Below, piece after piece: positions 1 through 8,151 of a DNA stretch of 33,972 bases. The stretch spans positions 1 to 33,972 of the forward strand of contig NZ_MKQD01000049.1 of the NCBI RefSeq assembly GCF_001913705.1, read 5' to 3'. The position numbers were made by a program, and so were the translations under genes. This DNA comes from Thalassotalea sp. PP2-459. Its GTDB lineage: Bacteria; Pseudomonadota; Gammaproteobacteria; Enterobacterales; Alteromonadaceae. The stretch's first letter is position 1; each line of letters starts with the position of its first letter. The notes under the pieces were generated by a model. That model ran no database searches and was not told the DNA's origin. It saw only the letters and a list, made by a program, of their open reading frames with translations.

Positions 1-481
1 GAAGCGTTTAAACTCGCCCTTTGGGAGCGTGTTAGAGGCGCGATAATTGCGCAAAACGTGTTTGATGTAGAACAACTATACCTGCACACGTTTCACTTAT
101 TCTCCCACCTCTGACATCGCTCTGAACTGACTTAATCTTTATGCGAATTGGTATAACTACTGTTGATAAAGGTATTATAGACGAATTTTTTAATGTTATA
201 AAAATTGCTAAGGTATTTTTAACGATAACATACGCAGATTTTGTTGTTTTCGTCAAAGGCAATGGTGAATTACATGCTTAAGCTTTGTAAGAATAATGAA
301 TCGCGGTATTTGACGTTTTTTTGGTATAAAAGAGGTGCGTTTAGCTCAGCCCAAAGGGCAGCGTTTTTAGTCATTTATACGTCGTTATTGCTGTTTCATG
401 TGGAATAACCACACATTAATCGCAATGCCTTGTCTAAATTCCTATAAACTGCTGCAAATAAACCTGAAAGATCAGCAGGCC
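1..481. other. Gene-poor left edge with truncated repeat
   Basis: I see no convincing gene here. A weak reading frame on the minus strand (32-262) has no recognisable domain or ribosome binding site. The right part (337-484) is a half copy of the dispersed repeat described below. The first 25 bases (GCGTTTAAACT then CCCTTTGGG) resemble the repeat's inner junction, GCGTTTAGCTCAGCCC then AAAGGG, so another degraded copy may run off the left edge. That last point is weak. Confidence 0.5.
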
Positions 482-484
482 TTA
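337..484 (-). repeat. Half copy of TA-flanked dispersed repeat
   Basis: This segment is nearly the reverse complement of 1287-1435. Shared blocks include GTCATTTATACGTCGTTATT and TGTGGAATAACCACACATTA. It ends at the right in a degenerate terminal inverted repeat (CTGAAAGATCAGCAGGCC, then TTA). It stops on the left at the internal AAACGC/GCGTTT junction, so only one module of the element is present. With 1287-1550 it brackets the binding-protein gene in inverted orientation. Its end supplies the first base of that gene's stop codon, and the adjoining TA the rest. Confidence 0.8.
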
Positions 485-1228
485 ATTAATAAGTTGATAT
501 TTTTGCTTTAATTCATGATGTTGAGGTGAATTTAAGAATATCTCAAGTTGTTGATTAAAGTTATTTCGAAAGAAGTGGCTTTTAAATGCCGCACTGTATA
601 GGCTTTCTGGGAATACTTTATGTATGGTTAATTGGTTAATATCTTCGCCAGGGTAATATTTGCTGAGCATATAGGCAAAAATATTTTTATCCATAATGAT
701 CACCTCAACTCTTTCCTTAAACAACATTTCTAATTGGTGTTGTTGTTTAATTATTTGAATGTAAACGGGGCTAAGTTCAGCACTTTTAGCAAATTCACTG
801 CCGAGTACTTTATGGGCTGATTGAAAAGTTGCTAATGAATAACTTGCTAAATCTGCAACCTTATCAATGCGTAATTCATTTTTCTTTAATGAAATGGCTA
901 CATTTTGGTAAGTGATATAAGGTTCGGATAAATAGGCTTTATCGCCAATTATTTGTTTGTTAGCGGTTAAAATAATATCAATGTCATGCTCATTCAACAT
1001 GCGCTCTGAGCGGCCGAAGGGAACAAAAATATAATTTGGTTGTTTATTCAATTGGTTGAGAACATTGGTAATTAATTCTAACTCAAAGCCTGATTGTGTT
1101 TTTTCAATCACATAAGGAGGCTTCGTTAAACCGACAACGACATTCAGTGTTTCTTTACCAAAGGTGATAAAAGAAATAGCACAGAAAAATGCAATGAAAC
1201 ACAGTTTGAGTAAGATATTAGAGTGCAT
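482..1228 (-). CDS. Orphan periplasmic solute-binding protein (SBP_bac_3-like)
   Basis: A 248-residue protein with an N-terminal hydrophobic signal-like segment (residues about 5-24). The body has the layout of family 3 periplasmic binding proteins: LNVVVGLTKPPYVIE at the start of the first lobe, then GFELELITNVLNQL, a stretch around ADLASYSLATFQSA that begins the second lobe, and a C-terminal helix. These proteins normally bind amino acids or similar small solutes for an ABC importer, but no permease or ATPase gene is adjacent. It may serve a distant transporter or act as a sensory binding protein. The Shine-Dalgarno before ATG at 1228 is poor. The stop codon (482-484) lies at the boundary of the flanking repeat, so the original C-terminus could have been altered. 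Family assignment is fairly sure; the ligand is unknown. Confidence 0.8.
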   Translation of the reverse strand: MHSNILLKLCFIAFFCAISFITFGKETLNVVVGLTKPPYVIEKTQSGFELELITNVLNQLNKQPNYIFVPFGRSERMLNEHDIDIILTANKQIIGDKAYLSEPYITYQNVAISLKKNELRIDKVADLASYSLATFQSAHKVLGSEFAKSAELSPVYIQIIKQQHQLEMLFKERVEVIIMDKNIFAYMLSKYYPGEDINQLTIHKVFPESLYSAAFKSHFFRNNFNQQLEIFLNSPQHHELKQKYQLIN

Positions 1229-1286
1229 GGTACAACTAAAAAACGCTTAATACTGATTTATTGTAATAGGATATTCCTCAATACGC

Positions 1287-1550
1287 TAGGGCTTGTTGAA
1301 CTTTCGCGTTTATTTTGGCAGCAGTTTATTGGTATTTAGAGAAGGCATTGCGATTAATGTGTGGTTATTCCACATCAAACAGCAATAACGACGTATAAAT
1401 GACAAAAAACGCTGCCCTTGGGTTCAGCTAAACGCTATTTCTTCATCGTTGTTCTCCATTGACATGGAAAAACCATGCGATATTGCTCACGCCTTGAACA
1501 AAAGCGTTTAGTTCGAACAAAATTTAATCTCGAAAGATCAACAGGCCCTA
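1287..1550. mobile_element. MITE-like element, copy 1 (264 bp including flanking TA)
   Basis: Bounded by TA on both sides with imperfect terminal inverted repeats: left GGGCTTGTTGAACTTTCG, right (reverse complement) GGGCCTGTTGATCTTTCG. No open frame for a transposase fits inside. Internally, GCGTTTA follows the left end, AAACGC lies near 1430-1435, and GCGTTTA recurs near 1504-1510, delimiting modules. A small hairpin TGTGG-TTATT-CCACA lies in the left module. TA target duplication is typical of the IS630/Tc1-mariner superfamily, so a non-autonomous derivative of such an element is the best inference. It fills most of the 423-base gap between the binding-protein gene and the DUF2999 gene. Confidence 0.75.
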
Positions 1551-1613
1551 GATAAAATGTCTAAAGAAAAACTGATATTGCAATCAAAGGTTTTTCTTTA
1601 TATTTATTCGCTT

Positions 1614-1619
1614 TATAAT
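1614..1619 (+). promoter_or_regulatory. Candidate -10 box for the DUF2999 gene
   Basis: A perfect TATAAT lies 33 bases upstream of the ATG at 1652. The -35 position is only T-rich, with no TTGACA-like hexamer. The assignment rests on the -10 match and location. Confidence 0.4.
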
Positions 1620-1651
1620 TCGTGTAATTATGCGTACACAATGAGAATGTA

Positions 1652-1912
1652 ATGAATCCGATTATTCAACTTTTAAGAGATGAAAACATCCCCGATGAAC
1701 AAATTAAGGCTGTTTTTATCCAATTAACTGACAATCCTTTAATGGCGATGAATAGCATTGCTGAACTTGGCATTCCACAAGAAAAGCTTCAAGCGGTTAT
1801 GATGCAAGTGATGACACAACCACAACTGATACAGGAAGCTGTTATTGAGTTAGGATTAGACGTTGAAGCGCTTGAAAAAGCCAAGAAAACGCTTGAACAG
1901 TCAAAACAATAA
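1652..1912 (+). CDS. Small DUF2999-like protein
   Basis: An 86-residue, probably cytoplasmic protein made almost entirely of predicted helices, with no signal peptide or membrane segment. It resembles the small DUF2999 family known from Vibrio, Shewanella and Colwellia: the MNPII..L start, a DNPLMAM motif at about residues 27-33, and the ELGIPQEKLQAVM and ELGLDVEALEKAK repeats. The repeated 'ELGI/ELGL' half-motifs at about 39-52 and 67-79 suggest an internal duplication of a short helical unit. Function is unknown. It is a lone gene with a plausible -10 box upstream and a GA-rich Shine-Dalgarno. It converges with the glycosylase gene. I recognised the family from memory, so the name is moderately certain. 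Confidence 0.75.
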   Translation: MNPIIQLLRDENIPDEQIKAVFIQLTDNPLMAMNSIAELGIPQEKLQAVMMQVMTQPQLIQEAVIELGLDVEALEKAKKTLEQSKQ

Positions 1913-1960
1913 AACAGGCTGTATAATATAGACACTCTGTATCTTATGACGATCATTTAT

Positions 1961-2548
1961 TTATTCGTTTATTATTGTTTTAAGGCGAGTGCGTAAAGCA
2001 GGTAACAAATCTTGTTCAAACCATGGGTTTTTTGTTATCCATGGGATATTTCGAGGGCTAGGATGGGGTAAAACAATCTTATTATCATCTAGTAATGACG
2101 GCCATTGTTTACAGAGTTCGGTAAGGGATTTTGAGTTTGATAAGTGCCAATTGGCGGCATATTTGCCTAGTAAAATAGTAAATTGACATTTTGTAAGTGT
2201 AGCAAGCAACGGTGCTCGCCACGTGTTAGCACAGCGTTTTATGGGCGGTAAGTCACCTGATTTGCTTTTACCAGGGTAGCAAAAACCCATTGGCAAAATG
2301 GAAAAAAGCTTATTGTTGTACAGTTGTTGATCTGTGACTTGTAGCCATTGTTTTAATCGCTTGCCACTTTGATCATCAAAAGGTGTGGAACTCATATGAG
2401 CAGATACGCCAGGTGCTTGACCTGCAAGTAGTATTTTACTTTTATCATGGTATTGTAAAACAGGATTTGCTGTAAATGGCAGCTCTTTTTGGCATAAGGT
2501 ACATTGCTGTACGCTTTTAATCAGTGTGCTTACAGATGAATGTATCAT
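1961..2548 (-). CDS. Uracil-DNA glycosylase superfamily protein with 4Fe-4S cysteines
   Basis: A 195-residue protein of the family 4/5 uracil-DNA glycosylase type, which removes uracil from DNA in base-excision repair. Motif A is GQAPG at 43-47, followed by TPFDDQSGKRL at 55-65, equivalent to the usual GxPFxGxAGxLL. The C-terminal motif is HPSPRN at 162-167. Cysteines at 16, 19, 90 and 106 follow the C-x2-C-x70-C-x15-C arrangement of the 4Fe-4S cluster of family 4 enzymes. The second motif A residue is Gln where family 4 usually has Glu, so activity or specificity may differ. It is divergent from the Rieske gene with only 18 bases between start codons. No alternative upstream start was seen. 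Superfamily assignment is strong; exact substrate is open. Confidence 0.85.
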   Translation of the reverse strand: MIHSSVSTLIKSVQQCTLCQKELPFTANPVLQYHDKSKILLAGQAPGVSAHMSSTPFDDQSGKRLKQWLQVTDQQLYNNKLFSILPMGFCYPGKSKSGDLPPIKRCANTWRAPLLATLTKCQFTILLGKYAANWHLSNSKSLTELCKQWPSLLDDNKIVLPHPSPRNIPWITKNPWFEQDLLPALRTRLKTIINE

Positions 2549-2566
2549 AACCGGTAACTTCGTACT

Positions 2567-2926
2567 ATGAATAAAAATGAACTCTTACAATACTTTCCTT
2601 GTGGCGGTGTAATTGACCATGAAGTGGAAGTAATGGATGTTAAACCATTAAAACAAAAAAATGCATGGAATGCTATTGCTACTCTACCACCTGCAAACAC
2701 GGCTAAATTGATTATCATCTATCGTTTAGGAGAAGGTGAAGAGGCTGAGTATAGAGCGATTCCAGCCAAATGCCCGCATCAAGGCGCTGATTTATCAGGT
2801 GACGAGCTAAAGCTTGACGGAAATGTTTATTGTTATCTTCATAAGCGACCAATCTGTGTGTTTAGCGAATACAATTACGCTTTTAATGTGATTAAACGTG
2901 ATAATAAGTTTGTCATAACGCCATAG
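2567..2926 (+). CDS. Rieske [2Fe-2S] domain protein
   Basis: A 119-residue soluble protein with the Rieske cluster-binding pairs C69-P-H71 and C89-Y-L-H92, the second reading CYLHKRP rather than the more common CPWHG. No signal peptide or membrane anchor is present, so it is probably a cytoplasmic Rieske-type ferredoxin or an electron-transfer partner of an unidentified enzyme. The N-terminal 60 residues are not recognisable. No oxygenase gene is nearby. Its start is 18 bases from the start of the divergent glycosylase gene, so the two promoters must overlap each other or the coding sequences. The domain call is secure from the ligand motif; the role is unknown. Confidence 0.8.
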   Translation: MNKNELLQYFPCGGVIDHEVEVMDVKPLKQKNAWNAIATLPPANTAKLIIIYRLGEGEEAEYRAIPAKCPHQGADLSGDELKLDGNVYCYLHKRPICVFSEYNYAFNVIKRDNKFVITP

Positions 2927-3132
2927 CAAAGTACGACATAATGTATCAGTGCACTCAATATTAATAGTTGTTATCTAAGTTGAGCAGCTAAACTGTCTTT
3001 TACATCAGCTTACCCAATATTCTTGAGCGTAATGCAAGGTAGAGGGCACTTAGCGTGATTGAAATACGAATGCTGTATATTTTTGAAAATGATAAAAGGG
3101 CAATAGCAGAAGTAGCTAGCAAATTGGTGATC

Positions 3133-3900
3133 ATGAAAACACATATTTTAAATGGAGATGCTTTACTTCAACGCTTCCCGGAAGCAATAAAAGGGGAGAA
3201 AATTATAGCGCGTGAATGTTTGGTTGATGGTGACCTATTTGGTGATACCTTTGAACAGTTTATGTTAAACCGTGCAACATTTATCGCTAGCTATCCACAG
3301 TGTACTGAAGCACAATATTTAGCAGAAGCAAAACCTGAATTTGAAAAGATACGCGCATTAACTCATGAAAACCTTGTTGAATTGTGGTTTGAAGAAGACT
3401 TATTTTGTCAAGTTAATCTGTGGTACATCTGTTCTTTATTAGTCGATAATAAGGTATGTAAGGTACGTTGGGTAAAGCCTAATGAGGGGAATGAATACAG
3501 CTTTGCCGATATGAGTGATGCGGAATTAATCTTAGCTAAAGATAACGCGTTATCCCTTTCGCAACATGACTTGGCTTTTTTTGCTAAGTGTTGGCAAGCT
3601 TTCTATCTGAATGACTATGCTCAATTTACTCTATTATTAAATCAGCTTCCGTCGCATCTATGCATGATAAAAAATGCAATTAATGCACAACTTTCTCGCC
3701 AGCCGGATGAGAACGGTTTAGGTTACCCTGAAAGAAAATTACTAGCGATTATGAAACATCATGCTTTGAATAATAACTTAGCGTTTGCTCCGGTGTTTAA
3801 AGAATATTATGCGAAAATGGCGGTTTATAGTTACGGCGACTTGCAAGTGTATCGAATGTATCAGCAACTAATGCAGCAATATTTTTCAACATACGAGTAA
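3133..3900 (+). CDS. DUF1835 domain-containing protein
   Basis: A 255-residue protein from ATG 3133. The N-terminus reads MKTHILNGDALLQRFPEA followed by KIIARECLVDGDLFGD, the pattern of DUF1835 proteins (a 'xHIxNGDxL' start and an 'RExLxxGP'-like segment). The frame stays open upstream to a GTG at 3055, which has a good AGAGGG Shine-Dalgarno and would add 26 residues. ATG 3133 has a poor ribosome site but matches the family's usual N-terminus, so I prefer it without certainty. The C-terminal part (about 140-255) is helical, with a YPERKLL segment. The function of the family is not established to my knowledge. The gene stands alone between the Rieske and transglycosylase genes. Confidence 0.75.
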   Translation: MKTHILNGDALLQRFPEAIKGEKIIARECLVDGDLFGDTFEQFMLNRATFIASYPQCTEAQYLAEAKPEFEKIRALTHENLVELWFEEDLFCQVNLWYICSLLVDNKVCKVRWVKPNEGNEYSFADMSDAELILAKDNALSLSQHDLAFFAKCWQAFYLNDYAQFTLLLNQLPSHLCMIKNAINAQLSRQPDENGLGYPERKLLAIMKHHALNNNLAFAPVFKEYYAKMAVYSYGDLQVYRMYQQLMQQYFSTYE

Positions 3901-3988
3901 ACGTAGATAATTTGCGATTAAGCAGCTTTACTAATTTTCTGCAATTGTATAACGTGCAAGTGTCATTTTTTTATATTTGGATTTTTCA

Positions 3989-5206
3989 ATGCAGCACAAA
4001 CTTTCTCCTAAGCTATCCAAATGGCTTATAGGTTTATCTACAACGTTTATACTCGCTCAAGCATCAGCAAGCACTATAGAAACCTTTGAACAATGCCAAC
4101 AGCGGTTTTCTACTTTAGCGGATAACCAAGGGCTTTCTCCTAAAATTCAACAAGTTATTAAGACGCTTGCTCCAGTGGAGCGGGTTATAAAGCTAGATAA
4201 AAACCAACCAGAGTTTGCTCAAAGCTTTGCGCAGTATGTTGATAAGCGTGTAAGTCAATATCATATTAAACATGGCCGTATCATGTTGAAAAAACATGAA
4301 GCATTATTATCAAGCTTGCAAAAGGAGTATGGTGTAGCGCCACAATATCTCGTGTCTTTTTGGGGACTAGAAACCGTTTTTGGTCGTCATAAAGGCAAGA
4401 TGTCTGTTCTTAATTCAATCGCCACTTTAGCGTGTGATAAGCGCAGGAAACGTTATTTTACGAGTGAACTTTTCGATCTATTTCGCTTAATTGATCAAAA
4501 TACCGTAAAGGTTGAACAATTAGCTGGCTCGTGGGCTGGGGCAATGGGGCACATGCAGTTTATGCCTTCTGCATTGAAAAAGTATGCAATTGATGGCGAT
4601 GATGACGGTAAAATAGATGTGTGGCAAAGCGAAGTTGATGCGTTAACTAGTGCAGCAAATTACCTCAATAAAATTGGTTGGAAACCCTCTTTACGCTGGG
4701 GGAGAGAAGTACGTTTACCAGAAAATTTTGACTTTAGCGCCTTTGAATTTGATACACGATATGCGTTAAATAAGTTTGCAAGTGCAGGTGTTAAGCAAAT
4801 TAATGGTAAAGCTTTACCGGTGGCTAATATTCAAGCTGAATTAGTGTTACCTAACGGATATCAAGGTAATGCGTTTTTAGTGTACAGCAACTTTGATGTG
4901 ATCATGAAATGGAATTTATCGAAAAATTACGCGCTTTCAGTGGGGATATTGGCGGATAAGCTTGTAGGTTCGCAAGGCGTACAGCCAATCGAAGATCCTA
5001 AACCATTGCATTTTAGTCGTCACCAAATGGAGCAGTTACAAGCAACCTTAAATGAGATGGGTTTTGAAAGTGGTAAACCTGATGGTATTTGGGGGCCGAA
5101 CAGCCGAAAAGCAATCCGTGCTTTTCAATTAAAGTACTCGCTAGTAGCTGATGGCTTCCCTAATCCTGAGGTGTTTTCACAGCTGCAATTGAACCTAGAT
5201 AGTTAA
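3989..5206 (+). CDS. MltB-family lytic murein transglycosylase with C-terminal peptidoglycan-binding domain
   Basis: A 405-residue exported enzyme that cleaves the MurNAc-GlcNAc bond of peptidoglycan to give 1,6-anhydro ends. Residues about 10-28 form a signal peptide ending near AQASAS. The SLT_2/GH103 catalytic domain holds WGLETVFG with the probable catalytic Glu at 128, GSWAGAMGHMQFMPS at 180-194, and an EF-hand-like acidic loop DGDDDGKIDVW at 202-212, comparable to the calcium loop of E. coli Slt35. Residues about 340-400 form a PG_binding_1 domain (MEQLQATLNEMGF, then DGIWGPNSRKAIRAFQ). I found no lipobox, so it is probably soluble in the periplasm. A TTG at 3977 would add four residues; ATG 3989 is preferred. 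The gene at 22597 is a paralogue lacking the binding domain. Confidence 0.9.
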   Translation: MQHKLSPKLSKWLIGLSTTFILAQASASTIETFEQCQQRFSTLADNQGLSPKIQQVIKTLAPVERVIKLDKNQPEFAQSFAQYVDKRVSQYHIKHGRIMLKKHEALLSSLQKEYGVAPQYLVSFWGLETVFGRHKGKMSVLNSIATLACDKRRKRYFTSELFDLFRLIDQNTVKVEQLAGSWAGAMGHMQFMPSALKKYAIDGDDDGKIDVWQSEVDALTSAANYLNKIGWKPSLRWGREVRLPENFDFSAFEFDTRYALNKFASAGVKQINGKALPVANIQAELVLPNGYQGNAFLVYSNFDVIMKWNLSKNYALSVGILADKLVGSQGVQPIEDPKPLHFSRHQMEQLQATLNEMGFESGKPDGIWGPNSRKAIRAFQLKYSLVADGFPNPEVFSQLQLNLDS

Positions 5207-5228
5207 CCGTCATTGTATTGCTTTTAGG

Positions 5229-5268
5229 GTAACGCGTATAACAGGTGTATACTGTTTTATCGCGTTAC
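5229..5268. other. Imperfect stem-loop between the transglycosylase and glnS genes
   Basis: Outer arms GTAACGCG (5229-5236) and CGCGTTAC (5261-5268) are perfectly complementary. Inside, ATAACAG and CTGTT can extend the stem with a small bulge. No T-run follows on either strand, so it is not a clear rho-independent terminator. It could stabilise the upstream transcript's 3' end or act as an operator for glnS. Confidence 0.45.
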
Positions 5269-5371
5269 TAAAGAATTTATCGTTAGCCGCATTTTACGCT
5301 GTAAGTTATCGTAGCTTTTTGACATAATGCGCGATTAATTTATTGCTTTGTTTTTTGAGGATTGACCCTTC

Positions 5372-7045
5372 ATGTCGGAAGTTGAAAACCGTCCATCTAA
5401 CTTTATTCGTCAAATTATTGATGCTGATCTTGATAGTGGCAAGCACAATAATATCCAGACGCGTTTTCCACCAGAGCCAAATGGTTATTTACATATTGGC
5501 CATGCGAAATCCATTTGCCTAAATTTTGGCCTTGCAGAAGATTATAACGGTCAATGTAATTTACGCTTTGATGATACCAACCCAGAAAAAGAAGATATCG
5601 ATTATGTTAATTCGATAAAAAACGATGTCCATTGGTTAGGTTTTGAATGGTCAGGCGATGTGCGTTACTCTTCGAACTATTTTGATCAATTATACGGATT
5701 TGCAGTAGAGCTTATTGAAAAAGGCTTAGCTTATGTTTGCTTTTTAAATAATGAGCAAACGCGTGAGTATAGAGGTACGTTAAAGGCACCAGGGAAAAAC
5801 AGCCCTTATCGTGACACGTCAATTGAAGAAAATCTTGCGCTTTTTGAAAAAATGAAACAAGGTGGATTTAAGGAAGGGGAATGTTCGTTACGCGCAAAAA
5901 TTGACATGAGTTCAAGCTTTATGTGTATGCGTGACCCTGTAATTTATCGCATTAAGTTTGCTCACCATCATCAAACGGGCGATAAATGGTGCATTTATCC
6001 AATGTATGATTTTACACACTGTATTTCTGATGCGATCGAAAATGTTACTCATTCATTATGTACATTGGAGTTTCAAGATAATCGACGTTTATACGATTGG
6101 GTGATTGAAAATATAACTATCGATTCCGCACCACATCAGTATGAGTTTTCTCGTTTAAACTTAGAATATACCATGATGAGTAAACGCAAGTTAAATGCGT
6201 TAGTAGAAGAGAAAGTAGTTTCTGGCTGGGATGATCCAAGAATGCCAACCGTTTCTGCTTTACGCCGTAGAGGTTTTACGCCCAATTCGATACGTGAATT
6301 TACCAAGCGTATCGGTGTAACCAAAATGGATAACACCGTCGAAATGGGCGTGCTTGAAGCTTGTATTCGTGAAGATTTAAATGATAACGCGCCGCGTGCT
6401 ATGGCAGTATTAGATCCTATTAAGTTAGTAATTGAAAATTACCCTGAAGACCTTGTAGAAACACTAACGGTTAAAAATCATCCTAGTGATGAGTCTTTAG
6501 GGAATCGCACGGTACCCTTCAGTAAAGAACTATTGATCGAATCAGAAGACTTTCGTGAAGAAGCTAACAAGAAGTATAAACGCTTAGTGTTAGGTAAAGC
6601 GGTACGTTTACGTGGTGCTTATGTTGTTACTGCTACGCGTTGCGATAAAGATGCGGAAGGAAATATTACCACGGTTTATTGTACTTATGATGATAAAACC
6701 TTGGGTAAAAATCCAGAAGACGGTACAAAGCCTAAAGGCGTGATACATTGGGTATCAGCAGCGCAAGCGTTAGACGCTACGGTACGTGTATATGATCGTT
6801 TATTTACCGTTCCTAACCCTGCAGCGGCAGAAGATTTTCATTCAGTTTTAAACCCTGAATCGTTAGTGGTTATTGATAATGCGAAAGTAGAGCCTGCACT
6901 TGCATCAGCAATACCAGAAATGGCTTATCAATTTGAGCGTCAGGGATATTTTTGTCTCGATAATAAAGATATTTCAGAGGGGAAATTGGTATTTAATAGA
7001 ACAGTAGGTTTACGAGATACATGGGCTAAAATATCAGCCTCTTAA
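5372..7045 (+). CDS. glnS: Glutaminyl-tRNA synthetase
   Basis: A 557-residue class I aminoacyl-tRNA synthetase that charges tRNA-Gln with glutamine in the cytoplasm. The length is near that of E. coli GlnS. The nucleotide-binding signature [12 protein letters not shown] lies at 33-44 (HIGH at 41-44), and the second signature MSKRK at 269-273 corresponds to KMSKS. The acceptor-binding region has [11 protein letters not shown] at about 64-74, and the C-terminal half is the beta-barrel anticodon-binding region (for example [13 protein letters not shown]). ATG 5372 is preceded by TGAGGATTGACCCTTC, a usable Shine-Dalgarno. Upstream, a TTGACA at 5319-5324 and a CATAATGCGCG at 5323-5333 are competing promoter candidates; the latter resembles a -10 with a GC-rich discriminator. 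Monocistronic, with a strong terminator. Confidence 0.97.
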   Translation: MSEVENRPSNFIRQIIDADLDSGKHNNIQTRFPPEPNGYLHIGHAKSICLNFGLAEDYNGQCNLRFDDTNPEKEDIDYVNSIKNDVHWLGFEWSGDVRYSSNYFDQLYGFAVELIEKGLAYVCFLNNEQTREYRGTLKAPGKNSPYRDTSIEENLALFEKMKQGGFKEGECSLRAKIDMSSSFMCMRDPVIYRIKFAHHHQTGDKWCIYPMYDFTHCISDAIENVTHSLCTLEFQDNRRLYDWVIENITIDSAPHQYEFSRLNLEYTMMSKRKLNALVEEKVVSGWDDPRMPTVSALRRRGFTPNSIREFTKRIGVTKMDNTVEMGVLEACIREDLNDNAPRAMAVLDPIKLVIENYPEDLVETLTVKNHPSDESLGNRTVPFSKELLIESEDFREEANKKYKRLVLGKAVRLRGAYVVTATRCDKDAEGNITTVYCTYDDKTLGKNPEDGTKPKGVIHWVSAAQALDATVRVYDRLFTVPNPAAAEDFHSVLNPESLVVIDNAKVEPALASAIPEMAYQFERQGYFCLDNKDISEGKLVFNRTVGLRDTWAKISAS

Positions 7046-7060
7046 AAATAAGTTAAAATG

Positions 7061-7091
7061 AAAAGCGCGACCTGTGGAAGCGCTTTTTTTT
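7061..7091 (+). terminator. Rho-independent terminator of glnS
   Basis: Arms AAAAGCGC (7061-7068) and GCGCTTTT (7080-7087) pair perfectly across an 11-base loop, and the T-run continues to 7091. It lies 16 bases after the glnS stop codon. Confidence 0.85.
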
Positions 7092-7191
7092 CCGCTAAAA
7101 TTTGTGTAATACCAAGCTGTTTTATCGGCCACTTATTTATGCGCGGATAATGTAAAACGCCTTTATTAATAGGTATTGTCATCAGTTGTTT

Positions 7192-8151
7192 ATGAGGGAT
7201 GAAAGCTTGAGCATCGAAAGGGGAGAAAAACAAAGAATTGCGATGATAGGGCTAGGTGATATTGCGCAAAAAGCCTACTTACCCATTGTCGCTAATCAGG
7301 AAGATGTTTCGCCGATCTTAGTGACGAGAGATGCTGAAACGTTATCGCAACTTGCGCAGCAATACCGTATTGATGAATGCTATCAAGATATTGAAAGCCT
7401 TATACAAGCCAAACCCGATGCTGCGATGATCCACAGTGCAACTGAAGCACATTATTCCATGGCATCAGCTCTACTAAAAGCTAATATTGCTACGTTTGTT
7501 GATAAACCTTTAAGCCTAAATATTGAAGAATGTCGACATCTAGTTGATATTGCAAAGACCAATAACATACCATTATTTTTAGCGATGAATAGGCGGTATG
7601 CACCACTCATTAGTGGGTTAAAGCAAAATAGCCCAATTCATGTTAAATGGCAGAAAAATAGAAATAACATACTTTCTCCTGCGCAAAATACGATATTTAA
7701 TGACTTTATACATGTTATTGACGGTTTGCGTTTTCTTTCTAACGCCAGCTTAAAAGAGATCACTCAAAGCCTTGACGTACATGCATATTTTGTTGGTGAA
7801 CACTTGGGGAATATTAGTATTCGCTTCACTTATAATAACGCATTATTTGAAGGCAGTATGAATCGTGTTGCGGGCGCAACTGAAGAAATAATAGAGTACT
7901 ACTGCGCACATCAAAAACAATACATTAGTAATTTAACGACGGGTTGGAAAGTGCACTCTGGCATCAAGTCACAGCTTGGCTTTTCAGATTGGCAGAGCTA
8001 TTTATTTACTCGGGGCTTTGTTGATTTGTTCTCTGAATGGCAAGCTATCATTAAAGAAAATCAACTGTATTTGCCAGAACATCTTGAAGATATATTGGCA
8101 ACTCATGAGCTTTGCCATACTATTTTATCGCGTATTGATAACCAAAAATAA
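7192..8151 (+). CDS. Gfo/Idh/MocA-family NAD(P)-dependent oxidoreductase (MviM-like)
   Basis: About 319 residues. An N-terminal Rossmann fold opens with RIAMIGLGDIAQKAYLP, the GxGxxA dinucleotide-binding turn, and FVDKPLS near residue 103-109 replaces the family's usual EKP motif. The C-terminal part (about 120-319) is the alpha/beta substrate-binding domain, with FNDFIHVIDGLRFL supplying the conserved His-containing helix. The family oxidises or reduces sugars, inositols and related hydroxy compounds; the substrate here cannot be read. The closest group I recall is the 'virulence factor MviM' type of marine gammaproteobacteria. The start is uncertain: TTG 7186, ATG 7192 and TTG 7207 are in frame, and TTG 7207 has the best Shine-Dalgarno (GAGGGA). 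The stop codon sits inside a 10-bp tandem repeat. Confidence 0.85.
   Translation: MRDESLSIERGEKQRIAMIGLGDIAQKAYLPIVANQEDVSPILVTRDAETLSQLAQQYRIDECYQDIESLIQAKPDAAMIHSATEAHYSMASALLKANIATFVDKPLSLNIEECRHLVDIAKTNNIPLFLAMNRRYAPLISGLKQNSPIHVKWQKNRNNILSPAQNTIFNDFIHVIDGLRFLSNASLKEITQSLDVHAYFVGEHLGNISIRFTYNNALFEGSMNRVAGATEEIIEYYCAHQKQYISNLTTGWKVHSGIKSQLGFSDWQSYLFTRGFVDLFSEWQAIIKENQLYLPEHLEDILATHELCHTILSRIDNQK

Noticed and set aside
32-262. Possible 76-residue protein on the minus strand at the left edge
   Set aside because: No recognisable domain, no clear ribosome site, and low-complexity hydrophobic composition typical of chance frames in AT-rich DNA.
337-1550. A CRISPR array or integron cassette array built from the repeats near the left edge
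   Set aside because: The repeats are long, few, inverted to each other and TA-flanked; there is no regular short spacing and no integrase or cas gene.
5229-5268. Rho-independent terminator after the first transglycosylase gene
   Set aside because: The stem is good, but no T-run follows on either strand, so I kept it as an unassigned stem-loop.
7042-7233. 63-residue minus-strand frame between glnS and the oxidoreductase gene
   Set aside because: It overlaps the glnS terminator and the start of the next gene and has no domain; treated as a chance frame.
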